DNA from: Dryomyza anilis
Taxonomy: Eukaryota; Arthropoda; Insecta; Diptera; Dryomyzidae
Reading direction: 5' to 3'
NCBI GenBank assembly: GCA_951804985.1
Contig: OX638134.1
Coordinates: 7,634,790 to 7,698,789 of the forward strand
DNA: 64,000 bases
The notes beneath the pieces are model-generated. The model was not told where the DNA came from. It worked only from the letters and a program-made list of their open reading frames with translations, and did not search any database. The position numbers and the translations under genes were made by a program. Below, piece by piece: positions 11,416-24,102 of the stretch; the stretch's first letter is position 1; every line of letters starts with the position of its first letter.

Positions 11416-13735
11416 TTACATTCCCAATAAATTCCCAATATATTCCAAATATATACCCTATATTCAAATACCCCATATCTTCCCAATACCTACACCATTC
11501 ATTTCCCATACCATTTATAATCATTCTCCTAGAATTAAAAATTCCGTGTCCATTTTTTTCTTTCTTTTCTAAATTTAGTTAATTTATATTTGAGACATAT
11601 TTTCTTTTCATATTTTAAAATTTGTCTTCAGTCTAGACCACAAATTAAGTGCTTCAAAAATGATATATTTTTCCACAAAATTATGACACCTCATTAATGT
11701 TCGTGTCCTTGCGTTAATAAATCAATTTAAGCTCTTTTATCAACAAACAGCCCAAAAAACAATGGGTGTCCTTCATATGAGCAGCTCTTATTAAGTGTCT
11801 GTATATTTTATATATTTAGCAGAAAATGATTTAGTAAAGTGTGCACACGTGAATTTTTACGTAGTGGAGCTGTTAATTTTAGTGAAACTTAGCAGGTGGT
11901 AAATGATCAATATTTGACAAAAAAGCAGGTACATTAATTAAAAGTTATAGAACACAGTTTCTAAAGGTTTTAAGTTAATTAATGGAAAAGAAGATTTTTT
12001 TTATCTAAAGCATAAAATATCTATAGAATATTGAAAAACTAAAAAAGTATGGAATAAATAATCAGCCCAATTCTAAATAAATACTCCCAAAAATATTTGG
12101 AAGAATTTGTTGGGAAAAAAAGCTTTGTATTGAAATTATACATACAAAGCATTTTTTCTCCCAAAAATTTCTTCAAAATATTTGTGTGAGCATTTATTTA
12201 GAATTGGGCTGAATATGTATTTCAACATTTAGAAATAATTTGTGAAAATTTAAATTTTATGTTTAAATTTTTTAATATTTGGTAAAGCTGAAAAGTTCTA
12301 AAAATAGACTTATGCTTTTATTTCATATTGCCACAGATATGTTCCTAATATCTTTCTCATTCAATACCGTTAGATTCATTCCCCATAAATGTTCAATACA
12401 TTCCCAGAACTTTTCTATACCTTTACCATTTGTTTTTCATATCTTTTACATTCCGACAGATCCCGTCTCATCTCATATCTTCTCCGAATGAATAAATACA
12501 TTTTTCTAATGAAGATTTATACCTTTCTCATTTTCCCTATTAATTCTTAATACTTCCCCCATATTTTCGCAATAAGTTTATCATTTCTTTCTCACAATTT
12601 TCACAATCATTTTCAATTTTTTTTCGTTTTTTTCTCATACATTGCCCAACGTGTTCAAATACCTTCTTATATCTTCCTCATACATTCCGCACATTTTTCT
12701 CAAACATTATCCATAAATATAACATACTTTTCGCACATCTTTCTCATACCATCTCCAAGCCAATTCCATACATTCTACAATTCCGTCCAACACATTTCAT
12801 TTCTATCTCATATCTTCTCCTAACCGTCTTAAACCTTGTCATAAAGATGATTTATACCATTCTTACTCAACAATTCAATTAATTCTCAACACTTTTCCCA
12901 ATATCTTCGCTTTAACTTCATAATTTCTTTCCCACATCTTTGTACAATTCTTCTCTAATTTTGTTTCTATCCTTTTCATACCTTCTCCAAATCATTCATA
13001 CATCTATTTATATATTATGAATACATCTTACTTTTATCCCCATATACTCACAATACTTTCCACATGTCTTCCCAATACCTACTCCATTCCTTTCTCATAA
13101 CATTTACTATCCTTTGCAATATTTTTGGCTTTTCTCGCATTTACCTCCTTCTACTTCCTTCTATTTCCTAATACTTTCCGCATATATTACTTTTCCCAAA
13201 TATTTTCCATTAATTCAGTATATCTTCCCAATACCAGCTCCATTGATTTTCTATAACTTCAACAAGTCCTTCCAACACATACCACACTAGTTAATAATTC
13301 TTTCAAACTGTCAAAAAATGTTCAATATTTACTATTCCTTCATCTTCTCCTTTTATCATCAATACTATTCCCCTTATCTTGCCAATATTCTATTCATTTC
13401 TAACCCCATTCCTTCTAAGGTCCTCCCCAAATCATTTGCCTTTCTCATACCGTTTCCAAATTCGTTTCCCATATATCCCATACCTTCTCAATACATTCTA
13501 TATTCCCTATTTTCTACAAGTTTTTACAGCACATCTCATTTCCTTCATATTCTTCCTCCAAGCCCCTCTAATATCACATTATATCGTCTCATATCCCTAC
13601 TACGTCCATAACAAATAAATATAACTTTTTCCACATCAATTCTCTTCGTATATCTTCCCAAAACCTTCTTCTTTCTATTTTCTTAAATTCTATAATCATT
13701 CCCAAATAATTTTCTTTAATCTTTACTAAGTTTTT
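11416..13735. repeat. Pyrimidine-rich degenerate repeat block (CATACCTTCCC-like words)
   Basis: Around 2 kb of imperfect words such as TTCCCATACC, TTTCTCATACC and TCTTCCCAATACC, the same family as 7440-9110. From about 11550 to 12300 the block is interrupted by plain AT-rich sequence and a MITE. Long frames here (12279-12491, 13318-13611) are Phe/Ser/Pro/Ile-rich repeat translations, not genes. Confidence 0.65.
12063..12211. mobile_element. Fold-back MITE with about 65-70 bp inverted arms
   Basis: CAGCCCAATTCTAAATAAAT opens the element, and its near-perfect inverse (ATTTATTTAGAATTGGGCTG) closes it. The arms run almost to the centre, where TTTGTAT and ATACAAAG face each other. It is 149 bp with no coding capacity. 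The transcript would form a long hairpin. Confidence 0.7.
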
Positions 13736-14890
13736 TTTGTAGGAAATCTGCAATTTCTGATTTTGACATTTTAATTTTAAACATGGTTATATTTCGTTCA
13801 TTTTACTTTTATAAGTTCGATGCATTACACTTTTTCTTGAACATTTTAATAATTTGGAATATTTTCTCATACAGAAAATATTAAAATTTAGAATTTAGTA
13901 ATGCAACTATATTTCTCAATAAAGTGCATATTCAAATTATGTTAAATTATCGTATATTACATAATTTCTGTTAACATTATCCTCAACTTAAAAACAACAA
14001 TCGAAAATTACCAAATTTTATGCACCAAACATGACTCAATTACAAATTGCTATTTGTGTTTTTCGAATTACACACAAAATCGAAACTTGCTGCAATCTTT
14101 TAGATAAATACCACATAAATTTCGAACGCAATCATGACTTAATGGGGGCGGCATTATATTTTTTAAATCCTTGTAAAACAAAATCAAATTTTAAACGGCG
14201 GCACACATGCAAATTACGCACCCTAGCGCGAACATGTGTGGGTCTGATTTTTAGAGACACATGTGAATGGGATTTAAAGAAAAATCACAAAAAAAAAACT
14301 AAAATGAAAAAAAAACAACCCACTCACAAATGACGCCTTCTTCCGTCAGATATTCGCAATATTCGTCTGATAAAAAGGATCTTTTGCAGGATAACATGTG
14401 TGACATTATGTCTGTTGTTCACACTGTTAGTTTAAAATGTAGACGTGAATATAAAAACAAAAAAAAAACTGTCGAAAAACTGTCAATGCTAAAATTTACA
14501 TAGTAATGCTTGTGTTTTTTTGCGATTTTTCTATGTGAGTGGGTGAAACTAATTTTTTGGAAAACATTATGTAATTCATGTGTAGAAGTAAAAGTTTAAC
14601 AGGATATTAAGGATATTTTCAGTTTATTATGCTGTTGTTGTGTTGGCAAATATAATGAGGATATTTATGAGTAGTTACCCTAAATATTATGGTTTATTAT
14701 AGGGTATTTTTGGTACCCAAATGCATGAAATCGTAATCGTTTGGAAGTAATTTGGTATAAAATAGCAATAGCATTATTTAAGAAATGTTAGAAATGTGGT
14801 TAAATAAATAGAGATTTTGAAATGGTTTTCGACAGTTTTTATTTTAGTCAAATTCAATACAAATATTTTAAAAATTTAAATATAGATTTT
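13736..14890. other. Unique AT-rich sequence, no supported gene
   Basis: Mixed-composition part at 14020-14360 with an open plus-strand frame (14031-14333) ending in a Lys-rich tail created by A runs. No start context or protein similarity is visible, so I do not call it. The rest is AT-rich. Confidence 0.35.
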
Positions 14891-15020
14891 TTTTGGGTTA
14901 CGGACAATTTGTTCAAGACAATTTGACCGAGAACAATTATATCGGAGATAAATTGACTGTGAAAAGAATATTTTCGGGGTATAATTTTCCTGAAGAATAA
15001 ATGTTTCGACAACAATTGTA

Positions 15021-16206
15021 AGGAGTGCGTCATTAGAAATGTGTGCATCGAAAAATAAAAATATCTCAGTAAACACTTTGTCAAAAGTTCAAAAAGTTAA
15101 CATTTTCTCTTCCTCGATCCTTTGGCTTGCAGCACACCATTGACGCCGAAAATTTACAACGTCCTTAGATACCCGTTTGGAGGTCTTCAATTCCCTTTTT
15201 ACCAGAGCCCAATATCTCTCGATTGGCCGGAGCTCTGGGCAATTCGGTGGGTTCGCTTCTCTAGGGACAAACACTATATTATCTTTCTGGTACCAAACCA
15301 AGACTGCTTTACTGTAGTGACACGAAGCAAGATCAGGCCAAAAAAAGGTAGACACTTCATGTTGTCTTAAAAATGGTAGAATTCTCTTCTGTAAGCACTC
15401 CTTCAAATATATTTCCGTGTTAATTGCCCAGTGATCACGAAAATTTTGCTTCGTTTGCCACAACTACAAATTGCTTGCCACACGAGAAATTTTCTTGGAA
15501 ACTTTGTTCTTCTTTGGGTCTTAAATTTATACGGGACATTTCCTCTAGCATCGGCAACATAAAATTCTTGGCCAGGAAGCTGAGAAAAGTCGGAAAGAAC
15601 GTATGTTTCGTCATCCATAATGCAACATTCGTACTTTTTCACAAAATTGTTTTTAAGATTTTTAGCACGCTTTTTTGCCTCAACATTTTTTGCTGCATTC
15701 CGATCTGGGACTTTTTGAACTTTATATGTCTTCAGACCAGCTTCGAGTTTCGCTCTCCGTACAAAAGACTCAGAGCATCCAACTTTGAGAGCTACATTTC
15801 GTCCTGAGAGATTCGGGTTTTTCTTCAGGACGGTAACCACCGTCTTCGCTTTGTTTCGGTCACCAGAACCTTTCTTTTTGCCTGTTCCTGGCTTTCTATC
15901 ATAGCTAAGGTCCGCCTTGAACTTTTAAAGTACTTTTGATACAGTGTTCCGGTGAGCTTTTACAATTTTTGCAATCCTTTTATATGTAAAGTGAGGATTA
16001 TTTAAGAAATTTTTTATAATTTCCTCACGCACTTTTTGTTCATCGCCCATTTTTTCGCTGAATAACAAACCAATTTTGCAACAGTTACATAATACATATT
16101 CCGACATATTTTACAAACCTAACTTGATTAAAACATTTTGTTTTGAATTCCAATGAAAAAAGTTACAGTAGAAAAAGCGTGCACAAGTTTCTAATGACGC
16201 ACTCCT
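15021..16206 (-). mobile_element. DD37E (ITmD37E-type) Tc1/mariner-superfamily transposon with TA target duplication
   Basis: The left end AGGAGTGCGTCATTAGAAA (15021) is matched in inverted orientation by TTTCTAATGACGCACTCCT ending at 16206. TA dinucleotides flank both ends (15019-15020 and 16207-16208). The element is 1186 bp and carries one transposase gene in minus orientation. Ends, target duplication and catalytic spacing agree with the IS630-Tc1-mariner superfamily. Confidence 0.92.
15089..16050 (-). pseudogene. DD37E transposase, one stop and one frameshift, catalytic triad intact
   Basis: The frame starts MGDEQKVREEIIKNFLNN at 16050, an N-terminal helix-turn-helix domain (FTYKRIAKIVKAHRNTVSKV), and runs in the same frame through KFKADLSYDRKPGTGKKKG after one TAA at 15925-15927. 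A second HTH-like part (GRNVALKVGCSESFVRRAK) follows, then the first catalytic Asp in CCIMDDETYV. Near 15403-15460 the frame shifts. The rest reads INTEIYLKECLQKRILPF, second Asp in FFWPDLASCHYS, and catalytic Glu in ELRPIERYW. Thirty-seven residues separate that Asp and Glu, which defines the DD37E class first described in mosquitoes. Two lesions only, so the copy is comparatively young. It is not expected to make active protein. Confidence 0.92.
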
Positions 16207-16739
16207 TATTGGAGAATTATTGCCCGGAAAGAATTGTCATTGGAAAAATTGTCACGGGAAATAATTGTACGAGAAAAATTGTTTTGGATTAGAAAAGTGT
16301 CGGTGAAGCATTAATCGAACCCTATTGTGATGGGGAAGAACTGTTTTAGGAAAGAATAGATTGCAAAAGAACTGTCTCAAAATATAATTATTCGGAGAAA
16401 AATTTGCACGGTTAAGAATTGCCTTGGGAAAGAATTGTCTCGGAGAATTTTTAATTGTCCGATAATGATTTATTTTTGGAAAAATTGTCTCAGGAAATAA
16501 TTGTACGAGAAAAATTGTTTTGGGTTAGAAATGTCTTGGGAAATAATAAAACGAACCATATTGAGGTGGGGATAAACTGTTTCGGGAAAGAATAGACTGC
16601 GAAAGAACTGTCTCAGTATAGAAATGTATGGAGAAAAATTACACTGTTCGGAATTTCCTTGGGAAATAATTGTCGGGGAAAATTTTTTTCTGGAAAAATT
16701 TATGCAATAAAAATTGTCATGGGATTAATTTTTTTGGTA

Positions 16740-17760
16740 CATTGATAATTAATTCATTATATTGATGATTTTTTCCTTATATTGATGATTTTTTTCATTA
16801 TATTGCTGATTTTTACGTTATTCTGATGATTCTTCCATTATACTGATGATTTGTTTCATTATATTGATGATGTTTATATTATATTGATGATTGTTTCAAT
16901 ATTTTGAATATTTTTATGAATATTTATTATATTCGATTTTTTCATTATATTGATGATTTTTTCATTATATTGATGATTATTTAATTAAACTAATGACTTT
17001 TTAAATTTTGATAATGTTTATTCTGATGTTTTTTTCATTATATATGTGATTTTTTCAATATATTGACGATATTTTTTATTATATCTAATTTGTTTTCATT
17101 ATATTGATGATTTGTTCATTTTATTGATGATTTGCTCATTATATTGTTGATTTTTTACTATTTTTTAACTATTTTGATGATATTTTCGTTATTTTGATGT
17201 TTTGTTTTCTTTATATTGATGAATTTTCCATTATACTGATGATTTTTCCATTATACTGATGATTAGTTTCATTATATTGATGATTTTTAAATTGTATTGA
17301 TAATTGTTTCACTATTTTGATAATTTTTTTCATTACATTGATGATTTTTTTTTTTCATTATATTCGATTTTTTCATTATATTGATGATTCTTTCATTATA
17401 TTGATGATTTTTTCATTATATTAATTCATTTTTACTATTTTCATAATGTTTATTCTGATGATTTTTCATTATATTTGTAATTTTTTATTATATTGACGAT
17501 TTTTTGATTATATCTAATATATATTCATTATATTGATTATTTATTCATTATATTGATGATTTATTCATTATATTGATGATTTTTTTTTACTATTTTGATG
17601 ATATTTTTGTTATTATGATGTTTTTTTTCTTTATATTAATGAATTTTTCATTATACTGAGTATATTAATGTAATGAGTAATGGGTATTTCATTATATTAA
17701 TTATATTAATTCATTATATTGATGATTATTTTATTATATTGGTGATAAATAAAATTTTTT
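16740..17760 (+). repeat. About 20-bp minisatellite, TTCATTATATTGATGATTTT
   Basis: Some 50 imperfect copies, with T-run length varying so that the period is 19-22 bp. A longer module containing TACTATTTTGATGATA, TTTTGATGTTTT and TTTCTTTATATTGATGAA occurs at about 17150-17250 and again at 17585-17665, showing higher-order duplication of roughly 430 bp. Directly abuts the GACAATT minisatellite. Confidence 0.88.
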
Positions 17761-18950
17761 CTGCGTTTGTAATTAAAACGAAATAGTAATTAAGCTGCTG
17801 CTGGCCTCAGCAACGGTGCAATGGATAAAGTCTGTCTGAGTGCTGTGGATCTTAGTAGATATTCCAAAAAAAAATGATTTCCATACATTTAAAATTTGGT
17901 AAATTTTGTTTTAATCAATGTCACCTTTTGAGTGGACTTAATTAAATATTTGTTACCATAACTTCCTAGAGGTTAAACTAAAAAAGTTTAAAAAATGATG
18001 TTTTAAATTTACTGATAATAAAGTCATTATTATTATGAATTATTCATTAATATTAACTTTAGTTTTCTATGAAATTTTAGTTTCCAATCAACAAATGACT
18101 CAATATGTTTTATATTCAGTTTATTTAAGTTATTTTTTATACTTATTCTACTATTTTTTTTAATGATAGTTAACCGAGTTATATAGTATTTTTTATTTCG
18201 AATTCTTCCACAATTGTCGCACGTACAGCCAGAGTAATTTACCACATTTCAATGAACAATAAAGTTTTAAAATTTTTAATTTTTTTTAATTTCTAAAATT
18301 TTTAATTTCATAAATTTTAATTTCACTGCATTGTTTTTTTATCATCACCACATACACGATCGATTCGCACTTAAATTGTACAAGAATTAAATAATGAAGT
18401 TTCTAGATCGATGCTATACCGTATGGCAGACAGACTAGTCCCGGAAACAGACGTCAACCGGGGCGCGCCAATTTATGGCTGCCAGCAACAACTACTGACA
18501 GCTGCTGCCAACTGCAACATGGGGTAAATGGGGCCACGATTCTCATTGCTGACTACCACGACTTCGAGGCACTTATTGAGCAATCATTGTATGGCGATTC
18601 ACAATTCGATTAAAAATTTCAATTACCAAGTAGCAAAACAAATAAATTTTATTTGAGAATGCGACGGCAATTGGCGAATGATTAAAATGCCAAAATGTCA
18701 GTGAGGTTTGTATCTGTGTGTGATACAAATAATAGAAGGGGGATAGCAATACAAATTGTGACAACAATAGTAACAACAAAAAAAAAGAGAACTTCTCCTA
18801 TTTAGTCAGTCATAAATTATGTGACTTTTTGTCTTTACTGTCACTATTTTCCGTAGTTATTGTTAGCGCTTTTACATTAAAAATTACGAATGACAATTGT
18901 CATAAATCTTACTCGTTTCAGTGAAGTTTATTGCTACTGATCTTGTGATA
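17761..18950. other. Unique sequence with a GC-rich island at about 18340-18600
   Basis: Between two arrays. 18340-18600 is unusually GC-rich for the window, with CGATCGATTCG, CTAGATCGATGC and GGGGCGCGCC. It has no open frame of note. A regulatory or insulator role is possible but unsupported. The remainder is AT-rich and empty. Confidence 0.35.
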
Positions 18951-18959
18951 GATAATATT

Positions 18960-20035
18960 TAAATTCAATTTTTCATTGAAATTTCAAATATTCACTAAAA
19001 ATTCTATTTTTCACTAAAAATGCAATTTTTCACTAAAAATTCAATTTTTCACTAAAAATTCAATTTTTCACTAAAAATTCAATTTTTCACTAAAAATTCA
19101 ATTTTTCACTAAAAATTCAATTTTTCACTAAAAATTCAATTTTTCACTAAAAATTCAATTTTTCACTAAAAATTCAATTTTTCACTAAAAATTCAATTTT
19201 TCACTTAAAATTCAATTTTTCACTAAAAATTCAATTTTTCAGTAAAAATTAAATTTTTCACTAAAAATTCAATTTTTCACTAAAAATTCAATTTTTCACT
19301 AAAAATTCAATTTTTCACTAAAAATTCAATTTTTTACTAAAAATTCAATTTTTCACTAAAAATTCAATTTTTCACTAAAAATTAAATTTTTCACTAAAAA
19401 TTAAATTTTTCACTAAAAATTAAATTTTTCAATAAAAATTCAATTTTTCAGTAAAAATTAAATTTTTCACTAAAAATTAAATTTTTCACTAAAAGTTTCA
19501 TTTTCACTAAAAATTAAAATTTTCAATTTTTCACTAAAATTCAATTTTTCATTAAAATTCAAATTTTCACTAAAAATTTAATTTTCAACAAAAATTTAAT
19601 ATTTCATTATAAATTCAATTTTTAAATAAATATTCAATTTTTTACTAAAAATTTAATTTTTCACTAAAAATTCAATTTTTCACTAAAAATTCAATTTTTC
19701 ACTAAAAATTCAATTTTTCACTAAAAATTCAAATTTTCACTAAAAGTTCCATTTTTCACTAAAAGTTTCATTTTTCACTAAAAATTAAATTTTTCAATTT
19801 TTCACTAAAAATTCAATTTTTCATTAAAATTCAAATTTTCACTAAAAATTTAATTTTCAACAAAAATTAAATATTTCATTATAAATTCAATTTTTAAATA
19901 AATATTCAATTTTTCACTAAAAATTTAATTTTTCACTAAAAATTCAATTTTTCACTAAAAATTCAACTTTTCACTAAAAATTCAACTTTCCATTAAAATA
20001 TAAAATATTCACTAAATATTTCACTTTTTAAAATT
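18960..20035 (-). repeat. 19-bp minisatellite array 2, reverse orientation
   Basis: Tandem CACTAAAAATTCAATTTTT, the reverse complement of the unit in arrays 1 and 3. The first 450 bp are nearly perfect. The later part contains a duplicated higher-order module of about 270 bp (about 19488-19665 and 19758-19925) carrying CAACAAAAATT, TTCATTATAAATTC and AAATAAATATTC variants in the same order. Confidence 0.93.
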
Positions 20036-20640
20036 TAAATATTTCAATAAATTACCAATTACCACCCCTCACAAATTTAGTCTTTAAAACCCTCAACAAA
20101 TAAGCGCCAAAATTAGCCGCTGGTAAGTGTTGCCAAACCTGCTATAAAGGACACCTTTAAGTGCAATTTTCTTGCCTACCTCCTGTCGAGCGAGCAGCAA
20201 TTGTAGCCGCCAAATGTGACAGGATGCGCCCATTAAAGTTGACGTTTGCTGCTACTGACATTTAGCGCATAAAACAATGTTATTTAAATTAAAATCACCT
20301 GTCAAAGTATGACAAAAAGCAGTAGCAAAACGAAATGAAAACATACTGAAAACAAATAAACAGAAGTCGGCCGACGAAGATGTGAAGTACGCGTCTACAA
20401 AGAATCTTTTGCAGAAAACTTTTATTCAGAAAACCACAAAAAAATCTTTTGTTCACAAGAACCAAGCCGCCGTTTGTCAAATTATTGGAAAAAGATGAAA
20501 AAAAAACACTAACTGAAACAGTTATAGAAACTGAAGGAAGTCATCTTCAATGCCGACTAACCCCAGCGGGAAAAAATTGACGAAGAAGTCATTTTAAATA
20601 AAAGAATTTATATAATTTTAATCTTTATTTTGAAAATAAA
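20036..20640. other. Unique sequence, no gene
   Basis: Mixed-composition stretch (20100-20570) with no recognised protein. The minus-strand frame at 20295-20480 is Phe/Cys-rich and lacks any support. Confidence 0.35.
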
Positions 20641-20903
20641 CTATTCGGCCATGTTCCAACTTTTGATCGAATTTCAATCGAATTTCATATAAAATAAGTA
20701 AACAAACGGTTTTGAAATCGATGCCACAATACAAAAATATGTTTTTCAAACAAATTCAAATCGTTGAAGTCAAAGCAAACGGATTGAATTCATTGAAAAA
20801 ACAAATTTTTGTTCTGAGACATCGAATTCAAAACCGTTTGTTTACATATTTTAAATGAAATTCGATTGGAATTCGATCGAAAGTCGGAACATGGCCGATT
20901 GTA
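20641..20903. mobile_element. Fold-back MITE with about 85-bp terminal inverted repeats
   Basis: The left arm starts CTATTCGGCCATGTTCC and contains GATCGAATTTCAATCGAATT and GTAAACAAACGGTTTTGAA. The right arm (about 20815-20903) is its inverse, with a few mismatches, ending GGAACATGGCCGATTGTAG. The 263-bp element has only a short unique centre and no coding frame. Confidence 0.8.
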
Positions 20904-21379
20904 GAATTTTTGATTTTGCGCAAGTTTCTAAACAAATATTAAATAAGTTGATTATAATACAATGTATTTTTAAAATATTTGATGTTTAAATTATTAAACT
21001 TAAATAAATATGTTCGAAACAGTTTCGCTTCTATAACGTCTTCATCTTTCTGAGACTTTAGCGAAATATTTTTTAGTGGTTTTAAATATGTTTGGCTGTC
21101 TAATTCCCGATGGGTTACTTTTTGGCATCATTGCTACCCAAATAATTTGCAGAACGGTGTTTGATGAGAATTTAATTTCATGAAAGATGTGATGATGAAA
21201 GGCACGCGTTCTTCCCGCGAATTCAATAAAAAAGTTAAAATAAATAAATAAATAAAAATTTAAACAAATAGCATAAAATAAAATTAAATTAAATTTGGAC
21301 CACATATTTTTAGGTGAATTCTAATAATACGTTTTAAATTTTATAACTATACCTTGAATACTTTTCGAGTTATTAGTTC
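20904..21379. other. AT-rich sequence, no supported gene
   Basis: Contains short open frames without similarity and a short (AAAT)n run near 21240. Nothing assigned. Confidence 0.35.
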
Positions 21380-21715
21380 CGAAAGGTGACTTGTATGGGA
21401 GGTGGGCGTGCCCGTTGCCCGATTTGGCTCATTTTCAAACTCAGTTCCTACTTTTGGCTAAAATATATTGAGACGAAATTTCATCGCATTCTGATCAGTA
21501 TTTCTCAAGTTATTCTGTATTCGGAGAGCAAGACAGCAAGACGGACAGACAGACAGACAGACAGACGGACATGGCTAAACGGACTTGGGTAGTGATGCTG
21601 ATCAAGAATATATATACTTTTCCATACCGGACACGCCTCCTAAGGGGTGTTACAATATATGCACAAAGTTAATATACCCTGTACCTCTTAGGTGTAGGGT
21701 ATAAAGATCTTCACA
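21380..21715 (+). mobile_element. mini-me-like dipteran dispersed repeat
   Basis: It contains a (GACA)n/GGAC stretch (21539-21573), the conserved core GGACATGGCTAAACGG ... GTGATGCTGATCAAGAATAT (21567-21612), a TATATATAC run, and ends with GTGTAGGGTATAAAG. This order (GTCY-type microsatellite, core, TA-rich microsatellite) matches what is known of mini-me elements of flies. It starts near the sequence around GGGCGTGCCCGTTGCCCG. Exact termini cannot be fixed from one copy. Confidence 0.7.
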
Positions 21716-22940
21716 AAACATAAAAAACCTTTTACAATAAATCGTTTACCAACTGATATGACTTAAATTATTCAATTCCGACAAATAAACCATGTTCACA
21801 ATGAAATTCTTACAATAACCCAAAAGTAAACTTAAAACAATGGCAAAAGATCCAAAAAACGAAACAATGCAAACGATATAAATTTGCCAGACAAACGGAC
21901 GTCAATGGAAATTCTTTTCAGAATGTATAACATATGCAAAAAAAATAAAAAAAAGATATGATCGCTTAAAACATTGAAAAGTAGAGCATTTAAATGGAAC
22001 AGCAAATTTTTAAGAAATGAAAAATAAATTTAATTTTTGGAATTTATTTTCTGTATGATAAATTTAAAATTTACATAGTTTAAATTATGATAATGTCAAG
22101 AACGATAAATTAAAAGGATTACCACTAGTAGTTTAACATCATCAGACATTTGTGTATACTGTCTACCATATTTTAGCAAATTTTTGAGAAAAAACGTTAA
22201 TATAAAATAGTGTTTTTCATAAATGGTAAGAATTTCTTGGGATTTACATCCAAATTCTTTTGAAAATTTGTCGGAAGACTCGAAAAAACTTGATTTTATT
22301 TGGAACTTTTTCCAAAACTTTATTTTTAAATTATTAAATAGTTACTTAACGGAAAAAAATCCAAATAAAAGAACATTTTTAATAATTTTTGGAAACGGTC
22401 CAGCGGTAGAGTCGAAATATATTTATTCGGAAACAAATTATAAACTAAATGAAAAATCTATATTAACTTTTTTCATATGAAAAGCAAAGAAAACTTCATA
22501 CGAAAATTAAACTGATTTATAAAAATTATTTCTAAAAGAATGTCGAAATCAAGTGGACACCACACATTTCTGACTTGATTTCAATAATTAGCTTATTTGT
22601 CACAAGTAAAAGTGCTGTTTCATTGATCCATTTAATAAAGATTAATGCAGATTTGAATAAATATTTAAATTTAGTTCTGAATTCACTTCTCAATTTTCAG
22701 GTTTGCATAATTTCGATAGTTCACTACTGACTTCAGAATTAAGGAGTCATGCCTGAATAATGCTGTATGCATTAAGCATGAAAACTGGCCTGAATTTATC
22801 AGACATGAAAATTCAGTACTGAAATCAATCATACATTTTTCAGTGCAAGGCAATGTACTACTGGGTAACTAATAATTATGATTTTGAGTTGTATGAATTT
22901 AAGAAAACTATTAAATTTGATAATTAGTAATTAAAAAAAA
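21716..22940. other. AT-rich intron sequence, nothing assigned
   Basis: The frame at 22223-22480 (starting MVRISWDLHPNSFENLSEDS) has mixed residues rather than simple repeat, but has no recognisable domain, no splice signals that fit the host gene, and lies on the opposite strand. I do not call it a gene. Confidence 0.35.
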
Positions 22941-22949
22941 GTAAATTAT

Positions 22950-23850
22950 ATCGAATTTCATGTTTAAAAACATCCAGACAGAAAATGTCTGCCATTTTTC
23001 AGGATTATTTTGTGCATATTTCCGGCAAAACCACAGTAAAATTGAAGATTTTAGGAAGTGTTGAGTAGATTGTCCTATTTTGTGGAACTTTAAAAGCAAA
23101 TTCACGGCATAATTTGGGTATGACTAGGAAATTGGTATTGATATCTGCGTTAAATCATTCGACAATCTGCTTCTAAACTGCTTTGACCAAAAAATGTTGT
23201 CTAGGAGACTTTTTGAATAATATTTGATGCATATTTTTGACAAACACTCTGGTAAATAGAAGACTTTGGAAAGCGTATGTCGGACTATCAAATTGTATTG
23301 AATTTTAAAGACAGATTCGCGTCATGAACAGACAGCTTTTGATACAAATACTGCCATTTTTTTTCTAGGGTACTCGAGACAATTTTTTTTAAGCATTTTT
23401 CAGGAATATTTCGGGCATACTTCCAGCAAACACACAGATTAATGGAATATTTTGGGAAGTGTATAGCAAATTTTGCAAAATTTGATTGGCAGATTTACGG
23501 CATATTTTGGGTACGGGCAGAAAACTGACAGATTTTTTTACAAACTTCGCCTTTGTCTATTTAAAATATGTTTCTAACTGCAAGATCCTGCCAAAAACTT
23601 TGTATGGTGTAGGTTATCAAATTTTATATGCACACTAATGGCATATTTCGGAAACGGTCAGAAAACATACAGTATTTGATACAAACTACGCCATTTTCTG
23701 ATTAAAATTTAGGGATTGAAGACAACTTTCCTGCACTTGAATGGAAGATTTTGGAAAGCGTTGAAGGTATATTTCCGGCATTATTTGGGGACATGCAGAA
23801 ATGCTTTTGATACAAATTTCTCAAAAATTCGAAACTTCATTGAGCATTCC
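22950..23850. repeat. Ancient tandem repeat of roughly 200-bp units
   Basis: Recognisable phrases recur in order: GTGCATATTTCCGGCAAA (23012), GATGCATATTTTTGACAAA (about 23226), GGGCATACTTCCAGCAAA (about 23412), then GGAAGTGT / GGAAAGCGT, GGCATATTTTGGGTA-like and TTTGATACAAA(T/C)T. At least four heavily diverged copies are visible. Frames in it (for example 23716-23907) reflect the repeat and are not supported as genes. Confidence 0.6.
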
Positions 23851-24102
23851 ATGAATTTTGTTTGCGGTAAAACTACATTTGAAATGTCTTTTCTAGATCT
23901 TGTGTAGTAAACATTAAAATATATGGTTTAAAAGAAGTGAATAAAACACTGAATCTAAATTAAAATTGAATAGACCAGTTCAAAAAAATGTTTCCCCAAA
24001 GTGATTAGTATCATTTTAAAATGATTTATGGATGCTGATTATGAAACTATTCACTGATTTTTTGTATATTGCAAGCTTTAACAGATATAAAATGTAATAG
24101 TA

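Larger units (their letters stand above)
14895..16735. repeat. Degenerate GACAATT-type minisatellite, inverted relative to 2570-3920, split by a transposon
   Basis: On both sides of the DD37E element (14895-15018 and 16209-16735) lie modules such as GGGAAAGAATTGTC, GGAGAAAAATT and GAAAAATTGTCACGG, the reverse complement of modules at 2570-3920. The transposon clearly entered an existing array. Confidence 0.75.
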
